Shown here: in pieces, positions 51,457 through 58,569 of the stretch
How the letters are laid out: every line of letters starts with the position of its first letter
Numbering within the stretch: position 1 is the stretch's first letter
Assembly: GCA_000702025.1 (NCBI GenBank)
Contig: JNKJ01000006.1
Span: 48,793-112,792 of the forward strand
Origin: Blautia schinkii DSM 10518
GTDB lineage: Bacteria; Bacillota; Clostridia; Lachnospirales; Lachnospiraceae
Length of the DNA stretch: 64,000 nt
Direction of reading: 5' to 3'
Position numbers and translations under genes: made by a program
Notes under the pieces: generated by a model
What the model was told of the DNA's origin: nothing
Database searches by the model: none
What the model saw: the letters and a program-made list of their open reading frames with translations, nothing else

Positions 51457-52577
51457 TGAAACCTGTCATTGATCTGGACAGAGAATACGGACTGGTCCTG
51501 GAGGGCGGCGGAGCCAAGGGCGCTTATCAGATAGGCGCCTGGAAAGCCCTCCGGGAAGCAGGAGTAAAAATAAAAGGAATCTCCGGGACAAGCGTGGGCG
51601 CATTGAATGGTGCTCTCATCTGCATGGGCGATTTAGAGATGGCCGAGGAAATCTGGGAAAACATCACTTATTCCACGATCATGGATGTGGATGATAACCT
51701 GATGCGCCAGTTTTTTCAGCTAAAACTGAAGGCAAAGGAATTTCTGGAGCTGGGACTTAAGCATATCCGCGACGGCGGTATAGATGTAACGCCGCTGAAA
51801 AAGCTCATCGAAGAGGCTGTGGACCCGGAGGCTATTATGACGTCGCCGATCGATCTGTATGTACAGACCTTTCATGTGGACTCCCTGCAGGAACTGCATG
51901 TGGACATGAAGGAGATTGGGCCGGAAAACATCCGGGACATGCTTTTAGCCAGCGCTTATATGTTTCCTGTATTTAAGACGGAGAAGCTGCTTGGCAGCCG
52001 CTTTATCGACGGCGGGCTTGCGGACAATGTGCCAATGGACGCACTGCTTGACAAGGGGTATGAGGATATTATCGTAATCCGCATTTACGGTGTGGGCTTT
52101 ACCAAGCCTGTCAAGGTGCCGGAGAATGTGAATCTGTTTACTGTGGAGCCGCGGGTTGATCTGGGAAGTATCATGGATTTCGAAGCGGAAAAGAGCCGCC
52201 GGAATATGGTGATCGGATATTTCGATACAATGAGGATGCTTTATGGCCTTGAGGGCCGGATTTATTATATAGACCAGAGCCACGACGAGGAATTTTATCT
52301 GCATAAGCTTGCTTCCATGAAGGAGGGGACAGGTACCCTCAGAAGCTTTATGGACAGGGTGCTGCCTAAGGTTGCTATGGAACTTAAGCTGGGAGCGGAC
52401 TGGGATTATAAGGAGCTGTATCTTTCTATGCTGGAGGCTTCAGCCAGATTGGTGCGGGTTCCTAAATATAAAATTTATACGGTTGAGGAGCTGCAGATTG
52501 CGGTGAAAGAAAACGGCTTTACCATGGAGCCGGGAGAAAAGCTGCCGCAGTTCGCGCAAATGATTCTCAACAGCTAA
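51456..52577 (+). CDS. Patatin-like phospholipase
   Basis: A 373-residue patatin-family lipid acyl hydrolase. The oxyanion loop is GGGAKGAYQIG (18-28), the nucleophile motif GTSVG (about 46-50) gives the catalytic Ser, and DGG (about 187-189, in FIDGGLADNVP) gives the catalytic Asp. No signal peptide or membrane segment is seen, so it is cytosolic or peripheral. The one-base overlap with the stomatin-like gene points to joint work on membrane lipids. Substrate unknown. Confidence 0.9.
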   Translation: MKPVIDLDREYGLVLEGGGAKGAYQIGAWKALREAGVKIKGISGTSVGALNGALICMGDLEMAEEIWENITYSTIMDVDDNLMRQFFQLKLKAKEFLELGLKHIRDGGIDVTPLKKLIEEAVDPEAIMTSPIDLYVQTFHVDSLQELHVDMKEIGPENIRDMLLASAYMFPVFKTEKLLGSRFIDGGLADNVPMDALLDKGYEDIIVIRIYGVGFTKPVKVPENVNLFTVEPRVDLGSIMDFEAEKSRRNMVIGYFDTMRMLYGLEGRIYYIDQSHDEEFYLHKLASMKEGTGTLRSFMDRVLPKVAMELKLGADWDYKELYLSMLEASARLVRVPKYKIYTVEELQIAVKENGFTMEPGEKLPQFAQMILNS

Positions 52578-52592
52578 GAGGAGGAAACTATT

Positions 52593-53579
52593 ATGAATTT
52601 AAAAGGACGGAATTTCCTGACACTGAAGGACTTTACACCGGAGGAGATTGTTTATCTTCTGGATTTGTCCGCGGAGTTTAAGGCCAAGAAGAAAGCGGGA
52701 GAGCTTCATGAGTATTATAAGGGTAAAAATGTTGCCTTAATTTTTGAAAAAACGAGCACCAGAACGCGCTGTGCCTTTGAGGTGGCTGCGCATGACCTGG
52801 GCATGGGCACTACATACCTGGATCCCACAGGCTCCCAGATTGGCAAAAAGGAAAGCATTGCCGATACAGCCAGAGTACTTGGCAGAATGTATGACGGAAT
52901 CGAATACCGTGGATTTGGTCAGGAAATTGTGGAGGAGTTGGCAGAGAATGCAGGCGTGCCTGTTTGGAATGGACTGACCAACGAATACCATCCGACCCAG
53001 ATGCTGGCTGACATGCTGACGATACGTGAGCAATTCGGGACTTTGAAAGGAATTAAATTGGTATATATGGGCGATGCCCGTTTTAATATGGGAAATTCTC
53101 TGATGGTGGCTTGTGCGAAGCTGGGTATGCATTTTGTGGCGTGCACAACGAAGAAATATTTTCCGAATGAGGAGCTGGTTGCCCAGTGCCGGGAATATGC
53201 ACAGGCTTCCGGTGGTTCTGTGACTCTTACAGAAGATGCGCTGGCGGGAACGAAGGATGCAGATGTGATTTATACGGACGTGTGGGTTTCCATGGGAGAA
53301 CCGGACGAAGTGTGGGAGGAGAGAATACGAGAGCTTACCCCATACAAGGTTACAAAGGAGATTATGGAAAATGCGGGTGAGAAAGCGATTTTCCTGCACT
53401 GCCTGCCTGCTTTCCACGATTTAAAGACAAAAATCGGCAAAGAAATGGGCGAGAGGTTCAATCTCACGGATATGGAAGTCACGGACGAGGTGTTCGAGTC
53501 TGCTCAGTCCAAGGTGTTCGATGAGGCTGAGAACAGAATGCACACCATTAAGGCTGTGATGGCAGCGACACTTGGGTGA
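52593..53579 (+). CDS. argF: Ornithine carbamoyltransferase
   Basis: A 328-residue transcarbamylase. The carbamoyl-phosphate site is STRTR in [13 protein letters not shown] near 53-65; the ornithine site includes [11 protein letters not shown] near 155-165 and HCLPA near 270-274. The blocks EYRGFGQE and [16 protein letters not shown] match catabolic and anabolic ornithine transcarbamylases. It makes citrulline from ornithine and carbamoyl phosphate, or runs in reverse in the arginine deiminase route. No other arg gene is near. GAGGAGG precedes the ATG. Confidence 0.93.
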   Translation: MNLKGRNFLTLKDFTPEEIVYLLDLSAEFKAKKKAGELHEYYKGKNVALIFEKTSTRTRCAFEVAAHDLGMGTTYLDPTGSQIGKKESIADTARVLGRMYDGIEYRGFGQEIVEELAENAGVPVWNGLTNEYHPTQMLADMLTIREQFGTLKGIKLVYMGDARFNMGNSLMVACAKLGMHFVACTTKKYFPNEELVAQCREYAQASGGSVTLTEDALAGTKDADVIYTDVWVSMGEPDEVWEERIRELTPYKVTKEIMENAGEKAIFLHCLPAFHDLKTKIGKEMGERFNLTDMEVTDEVFESAQSKVFDEAENRMHTIKAVMAATLG

Positions 53580-53592
53580 AGCTGTGCGATAA

Positions 53593-53716
53593 TGTAGAAG
53601 CTTAATGATATGTAGGAGCTTAACGATATGTAGAAGCTCAATGCTATGCAGAAGCTTAATGCTATGTAAAAGCTTAATGATGTGTAGAAGCTTAATGCTA
53701 TGCAGAAGTTTAATGG
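53593..53716 (+). repeat. Minisatellite, 18-base unit, nearly seven copies
   Basis: Tandem copies of TGTAGAAGCTTAATGCTA lie at 53593, 53611, 53629, 53647, 53665, 53683 and 53701 (last partial), with 1-3 changes each. The unit contains a HindIII-like AAGCTT. As 18 is divisible by three, one frame stays open and runs into birA, but the repeat has no protein-like composition. Confidence 0.9.
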
Positions 53717-53730
53717 AGAAGCGTTACAAT

Positions 53731-54612
53731 ATGGAAAAGCTTTATAATCAGGATACAATTTCACAGGCGATACACACGGAATGGGCGGGCAAAACCGTCC
53801 ATTTTGCTAGAGAAACAGACTCTACCAACATCTGGGCTAAAAACCTGGCAAAGGAGGGCGCGCCTCACGGGACCTTGGCAGTGGCCGAGTTTCAGAATGC
53901 CGGGCGCGGCCGTTTTGCCCGCAGATGGTCCGCGCCGGAGGGAAGCTCAGTGATGATGACCTTGGTGCTGCGGCCCCAGATTCCACCGAATTGTGCGTCT
54001 ATGCTTACTTTGGTGATGGGGCTATCTGTGGCGCAGGCGGTGGAGAAGGTTTGCAGATGTGACAGCCGGGAAACCGTCAAAGAGACGGGAGTTTCTGCGG
54101 CACGAAATTTTTGTACAGAGCCAGGAAACTTTGGTGTTCAAATTAAATGGCCGAACGATGTGGTGCTGTCCCGTAAGAAAATTTGCGGGATCCTGACGGA
54201 GATGAGCGTGGTTGGGATGGACATCAATTATGTGGTCATCGGCGCGGGTGTGAATGTAAATATGAAGGAATTCCCTGCCGAGCTTGCGGACAAGGCGACT
54301 TCTCTTTCGCGTGAGTGCGGACGTGAGTTTGACCGTAATGAAGTGGCGGCTGCGGTGATGGAATGTTTTGAGGTAAATTATGAGAAGTTTGCGCAGACCT
54401 GCGATATGAGTCTTCTGAAGGACGATTATGAGAGATATTTGGCTAATCTTGGAGAGGTTGTGCGTGTTTTGGATAATCAGAATCCGTATGAGGGCACCTG
54501 TCTGGGGATTAATGAACAGGGCGAGCTGCTGGTGAGGACCGCGGATGGCGGGGAAGTCAGAAAAGTGGCTGCCGGGGAGGTCTCTGTGCGGGGGTTATAT
54601 AGTTATGTATAA
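53731..54612 (+). CDS. birA: Biotin-[acetyl-CoA-carboxylase] ligase (no DNA-binding domain)
   Basis: A 293-residue biotin protein ligase that attaches biotin to carboxylase carrier domains. The catalytic core has ETDSTNIWAK near 28-37, the biotinyl-AMP loop GRGRFARRWSAPEGSS near 63-78, IKWPNDVVLSRKKICGIL near 142-160, and a C-terminal beta domain. The N-terminal helix-turn-helix of BirA repressors is absent, so it is a ligase only. ATG 53731 is chosen; ATG 53713, six codons earlier at the edge of the minisatellite, is the alternative. The stretch around residues 108-130 (cysteine-rich) looks like a lineage insert. Confidence 0.85.
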   Translation: MEKLYNQDTISQAIHTEWAGKTVHFARETDSTNIWAKNLAKEGAPHGTLAVAEFQNAGRGRFARRWSAPEGSSVMMTLVLRPQIPPNCASMLTLVMGLSVAQAVEKVCRCDSRETVKETGVSAARNFCTEPGNFGVQIKWPNDVVLSRKKICGILTEMSVVGMDINYVVIGAGVNVNMKEFPAELADKATSLSRECGREFDRNEVAAAVMECFEVNYEKFAQTCDMSLLKDDYERYLANLGEVVRVLDNQNPYEGTCLGINEQGELLVRTADGGEVRKVAAGEVSVRGLYSYV

Positions 54613-54655
54613 AAAGGAAACTGCGTTTGTATATTGATTTAAAACAGGAGGTACT

Positions 54656-55045
54656 ATGTATCAGGATAAGATTGTACTCTGCGGCGCAAGTGCCTATGAG
54701 CAGAAATATTATTTTAATCAGGATTTCAGCTCCCTGCCGGAGCATGTGAAGCAGGAGCTGCAGATTATGTGTGTGCTTTTTACAGAGGATGTGGGCGGGA
54801 TTCTCACGATGGAATTTGATGAGGACGGAAAGCTGGAGTTTAAAACAGAGGCTCTCGAGGCTGACGCGCGCTTTGACGAGATTGGTAGTGCGCTGAAAAT
54901 CAAACAGCTCCAGACAGAAAAGCGTGAGCTGCTGGAATCCCTTGAAATGTACTATCGTGTCTTCTTCCTGGGGGATATCCCGGAGGAAGAGCTGAAAAAG
55001 CAACCGGAGAAGCGGCCGGAAGAGCAGCGGGACAGTGAGGATTGA
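54656..55045 (+). CDS. Uncharacterised conserved-looking protein of 129 residues
   Basis: I do not recognise a function. The protein is acidic and soluble, without signal peptide or membrane segment. It starts YQDKIVLCGASAYEQKYYFN, has a mixed alpha/beta middle (FTEDVGGILTMEFDEDGKLEFKTEA cannot be tied to a motif), a helix near 85-105 and a charged tail of Glu/Lys/Pro/Arg. GGAGG precedes the ATG at good distance. It sits between birA and dusB, four bases before the latter, so it is probably co-transcribed with them. Confidence 0.75.
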   Translation: MYQDKIVLCGASAYEQKYYFNQDFSSLPEHVKQELQIMCVLFTEDVGGILTMEFDEDGKLEFKTEALEADARFDEIGSALKIKQLQTEKRELLESLEMYYRVFFLGDIPEEELKKQPEKRPEEQRDSED

Positions 55046-55048
55046 TCC

Positions 55049-56014
55049 ATGGAGATGCAGTGGAAAATCGGAAATGTACTAATTGATAATCCCTTCGTTC
55101 TGGCACCAATGGCAGGTGTCACAGACCTTCCCTTCCGAAGGCTGTGCAAGGAACAGGGGGCAGGGCTTATCTGTATGGAGATGGTAAGTGCCAAGGCGAT
55201 TTCTTTCCATAATAAGAATACGGAGGCGCTGATGGAGATTGATGCGGGCGAGCATCCGGTATCTATGCAGATTTTCGGCAGCGAGCCGGAGCTCATGGCT
55301 GAAGTGGCGAAGAGCATCGAGGAACGGCCGTTTGATATCCTGGATATCAATATGGGTTGTCCGGTGCCCAAGGTAGTCAATAATGGCGAGGGCTCAGCCC
55401 TTCTCCGTGACCCGGATTTGATCGTGTCTATTGTGAAAAGCGTATTCTCTGCGATTTCTAAGCCGCTGACGGTCAAGGTGCGGATTGGTTTCGAGAATGT
55501 GCCTGTGGATATCGTGGAGATTGCCAAGCGTGTGGAGGATGCCGGGGCTGCGGCGATTGCGGTGCATGGGAGAACCCGCCAGCAGTATTATTCCGGGACT
55601 GCCGATTGGGATGCCATCCGCAGAGTGAAAGAGGCTGTCACAATTCCTGTGATTGGAAACGGTGATGTGGATTCGCCAAAAAAGGCAGAGGAAATGATGA
55701 GGCAGACGGGCTGTGATGCAGTGATGATAGGTCGTGCTGTACGGGGAAATCCCTGGATATTCCGCGAGATGAACCATTATTTCAAAACAGGAGAGCTTCT
55801 TCCAAGGCCATCGATACAAGAGGTACGTGAGATGATACTCCGCCATGCCAAAGCCCAGATTGAAATAAAAGGCGAGTACACAGGCATCCGTGAAATGCGC
55901 AAGCATGTCGCCTGGTATACCGCGGGAATGCGCCATAGCTCAGGGCTGCGAAGGGAGTCCAATACGATCAGCAGCTTGGAGGAACTGGAGAAACTGCTGG
56001 AAAGGCTTGGATAG
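55049..56014 (+). CDS. dusB: tRNA-dihydrouridine synthase (DusB-like)
   Basis: A 321-residue FMN-dependent TIM-barrel enzyme that reduces uridines in tRNA. LAPMAGVTDLPFRRLC near 18-33 is the FMN-binding start; DINMGCPVPKVVNNGEGSALL near 99-119 holds the catalytic Cys; VHGRTRQQYYSGTADW near 171-186 and IGNGDV near 204 are also typical. The C-terminal helical domain (MRKHVAWYTAG) binds tRNA. Six codons may separate alternative starts at 55049 and 55055. Confidence 0.93.
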   Translation: MEMQWKIGNVLIDNPFVLAPMAGVTDLPFRRLCKEQGAGLICMEMVSAKAISFHNKNTEALMEIDAGEHPVSMQIFGSEPELMAEVAKSIEERPFDILDINMGCPVPKVVNNGEGSALLRDPDLIVSIVKSVFSAISKPLTVKVRIGFENVPVDIVEIAKRVEDAGAAAIAVHGRTRQQYYSGTADWDAIRRVKEAVTIPVIGNGDVDSPKKAEEMMRQTGCDAVMIGRAVRGNPWIFREMNHYFKTGELLPRPSIQEVREMILRHAKAQIEIKGEYTGIREMRKHVAWYTAGMRHSSGLRRESNTISSLEELEKLLERLG

Positions 56015-56049
56015 AATGGCAGAGCCGCATTTGAAAGGGGGAGGAAAAG

Positions 56050-57981
56050 ATGGATTCTTATTCCCAGGATTTTATAAAGCTTTATGAGCAGGAAATGGAA
56101 AAATTCTCTCTACCTCCCAGACTACAGGGACATTATCAGGTGAAGCAGTGCCTGAAGAAAAAAGAGGATTCCTGGACTGTCCTTGGAGCAGATACGGTGA
56201 CGCGGGAGCTTTTCGTTATCAAATGGGGAAGGGGCAGCCAGAAGGAGCTCCTTCGCCGGGAGTTTTCCATTATGAAGGAGCTTGCAGAGCAGAATGTTCA
56301 GGGAATACCCCGGCCCTATGATTTCATAGAGGAAGGAGAGGGCGCTTATTTTCTCCGGGAATATGCAAAAGGAAAGACCCTGTATGAGCTTTCTCAGGAT
56401 CAGGAGAATTTCTCACAGAAAGTAATTGTGGATGTAGGAATACAGCTATGCGGTATTGTCCGGACACTCCACAGCCTGAAGAACTCTGTAATCCACAAGG
56501 ATATTAAGCCGGAAAACGTAGTGATGGATGGGGATGGGAGCATTGTGCTCGCAGATTTCGGGACAGCCCGGCATTACCGGGAGGGACAGGAGGGGGATAC
56601 CTTCGTGGTGGGGAGCCCGGGCACGGCGGCGCCTGAGCAGTATGGCATTGCCCAGACCGACAAAAGGACAGACGTCTACGCCATTGGAAGGACTCTCTGG
56701 TATCTGGCGGCAGGCAGCTATGAGGAGGCTGATTTAGCGGCAGCGCATGTCAGGCCCAGGCTTAAGAGGATTATCAGGAAAGCGGCCCTGTTCGACCCTG
56801 ACCACAGATACCAGACAGTAAGTCTGCTGGAAAAGGAGCTTAAGAGGCTTAAATCTTCAAGACGCAGGAGAAACGCAGGGATCGCCGCATTTCTTATGCT
56901 TCTCACAGCACTTCTCACCGCTGCGTGGTACCTGGGAACCTTGCAGGAGGGCAGGGAGACGGGGGCTGTGGGGAAAGAGGATGCAGATAAGGTGTGGGTA
57001 TTTGCGGACAAGACCATAGAGCAGGCGGTGAGAGAGAAGCTGTGGCTCGTGGACGGAGAGCCTGTGACAGAAAAAATGCTGACAAACATTACCTCCCTCC
57101 GTATAGTGGGGGACAACATTCTGAAGGATGAGGATGAGTTGGCAGTGCGCTTCTATCCCTATGTGAATGGCCAGGGCACCGATGGCATGGAGCCTGGGAG
57201 TATCAGCAGCCTTAATGATCTGTCGGGGATGAAGAACCTTGAACGCCTAAGTCTATGTAACCAGCGGATTGTGGATTTGACTCCTCTTGCAGGCCTGCCG
57301 ATAAAAACTCTGAACCTGACAGGAAACAGGATTCAATCCGTGGAAACGCTGAAAGAGCTTCCTTTATTGGAAGAATTGTATATAGGGAATAATCCTCTGC
57401 TGAACGTCACAGACCTTGGAGAATGCGGGCAGATTAAGAAACTGAACCTTGATTCACTGACACTTCAGAACCTGGATTTTATGGAGAATCTGGAGCTTAC
57501 CAGCCTTTCCGTTTTGGGCACATCCGTGAATAAGGGAAATCTCTTTCCGCTGCTCACCCAGAAAAAGCTGGAGATGCTTTGCATAGGCCGTTTCGATGAG
57601 GAATCTATGGAAATTCTTTCCCAGATGGATTGGCTCCTTACTCTCAATGGATGGGGAAGCTATGAATTGGACTCCCTAAAGCCCCTGAAAGGAATGGACA
57701 GTCTGCGCTCACTGGCAATGTCAGGCTGGCTGAAATCCCTTGAAGGCTTAGGGGATTTTCAGGATTTGCTGTCGCTCCATCTGCATGGCAGTGCCGTGAC
57801 TGACATCACTCCCATCCAGGAGGCTCCCCGGCTGAACTGGCTGGATGTGCGGGGGCTGGATATCAAGGACTGGTCGCCCCTGTTTCGCCATCCGTCACTC
57901 GAGACGGTTCATTGTTTTGAAGACCAAAAAAGCGAGATTTTAAGAGAAAATCCAACCCCTGATTTTGAAATCATCTTATGA
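56050..57981 (+). CDS. Membrane Ser/Thr protein kinase with extracellular leucine-rich repeats
   Basis: A 643-residue receptor-like kinase. The cytosolic kinase domain (about 26-268) has the ATP-binding Lys58 (FVIKW), the catalytic loop VIHKDIKPENVV (Asp151, Asn156), DFG (169-171) and APEQYG near 194. A basic stretch (268-274) and one membrane segment (about 276-295) follow. The outside part (300-643) has at least eight leucine-rich units such as LERLSLCNQRIVDLTPLAGLP and IKTLNLTGNRIQSVETL. The usual PASTA repeats are absent and the glycine loop is unusual. It lies 35 bases after dusB and before a HTH gene and a secreted repeat protein, which may be its output and its surface partner. Confidence 0.88.
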   Translation: MDSYSQDFIKLYEQEMEKFSLPPRLQGHYQVKQCLKKKEDSWTVLGADTVTRELFVIKWGRGSQKELLRREFSIMKELAEQNVQGIPRPYDFIEEGEGAYFLREYAKGKTLYELSQDQENFSQKVIVDVGIQLCGIVRTLHSLKNSVIHKDIKPENVVMDGDGSIVLADFGTARHYREGQEGDTFVVGSPGTAAPEQYGIAQTDKRTDVYAIGRTLWYLAAGSYEEADLAAAHVRPRLKRIIRKAALFDPDHRYQTVSLLEKELKRLKSSRRRRNAGIAAFLMLLTALLTAAWYLGTLQEGRETGAVGKEDADKVWVFADKTIEQAVREKLWLVDGEPVTEKMLTNITSLRIVGDNILKDEDELAVRFYPYVNGQGTDGMEPGSISSLNDLSGMKNLERLSLCNQRIVDLTPLAGLPIKTLNLTGNRIQSVETLKELPLLEELYIGNNPLLNVTDLGECGQIKKLNLDSLTLQNLDFMENLELTSLSVLGTSVNKGNLFPLLTQKKLEMLCIGRFDEESMEILSQMDWLLTLNGWGSYELDSLKPLKGMDSLRSLAMSGWLKSLEGLGDFQDLLSLHLHGSAVTDITPIQEAPRLNWLDVRGLDIKDWSPLFRHPSLETVHCFEDQKSEILRENPTPDFEIIL

Positions 57982-57984
57982 AAA

Positions 57985-58000
57985 GGGACAAAATTGTCCC
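57985..58000. other. Perfect 16-base palindrome after the kinase gene
   Basis: GGGACAAAATTGTCCC is a perfect palindrome three bases after the kinase stop codon, without a T run. It could be an operator for the downstream HTH protein or part of a double terminator with 58011-58052. Confidence 0.45.
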
Positions 58001-58010
58001 GGTTTAAAAG

Positions 58011-58052
58011 GGCAGATATGATATACTTATACTTATCATATCTGCCTTTTCT
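58011..58052 (+). terminator. Probable terminator between kinase and HTH genes
   Basis: GGCAGATATGATA (58011-58023) pairs with TATCATATCTGCC (58034-58046), ten-base loop, followed by TTTT. Read-through would be needed for the downstream HTH gene unless it has its own promoter, and none was found in the 12-40 bases between. Confidence 0.7.
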
Positions 58053-58093
58053 TATGTAAGGAAATGGACACAAAACAGGGGGTATGGAGAGAA

Positions 58094-58501
58094 ATGAAAG
58101 AAACAGATGAGATCATGCAGATGATTAAACAGTACGGATCTGATTTTTTCTCAAAGGAGAAAAAGTATAAAATAGATATAGGGATTTATTTGGAGGAGTT
58201 GGCGGAAAAGCAGGGGATGACAAGAAAGGATTTGGTTCGAATGCTGAACCTGGAGGAGTCCTATGGCAGAAAGCTTTTTGGAGGACAGCGTGCGCCTACC
58301 AGAAAGATTTTGCTCCAGAGTGCATTTATTCTTTCCCTGAATCTGACAGAAACCCAGAGGCTTCTGGAAATTGGACGTAAGGCATGTCTCTATCCGCGGG
58401 TGCGGAGGGATGCGGCAATTATATATGCGATTGATAAGAACATGACACTGGAGCAGGCGAATGCTTTCTTGGAAGAAGTTGGTGAGGAACCACTTATATA
58501 A
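58094..58501 (+). CDS. Small HTH-like protein, companion of the Ser/Thr kinase
   Basis: A 135-residue soluble protein. The centre (about 35-75) looks like an XRE-type helix-turn-helix: YLEELAEKQGMTRKDLVRML, then LEESYGRKLFGG and APTRKILLQSAFIL. A C-terminal part follows with LLEIGRKACLYPRVRRDAAIIYAIDKNMTLEQANAFLEEVGEEPL, a pattern I recall from small HTH proteins encoded next to Ser/Thr kinases in gut clostridia. ATG 58094 has GGAGAG just upstream, slightly close; ATG 58064 would add ten residues. It may be a substrate or effector of the kinase. Targets unknown. Confidence 0.6.
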   Translation: MKETDEIMQMIKQYGSDFFSKEKKYKIDIGIYLEELAEKQGMTRKDLVRMLNLEESYGRKLFGGQRAPTRKILLQSAFILSLNLTETQRLLEIGRKACLYPRVRRDAAIIYAIDKNMTLEQANAFLEEVGEEPLI

Positions 58502-58569
58502 AAAAGTACCGAGGGGCCGGTGGTGTTATGGATATATTAATATATTTATATAAAAAAGGAGGTAGGATT

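Noticed and set aside
53605..53730. An N-terminal extension of BirA through the 18-base repeat (SLMLCR units)
   Set aside because: The repeat stays open only because 18 is a multiple of three; the peptide is not protein-like and a ribosome site lies closer to ATG 53731.
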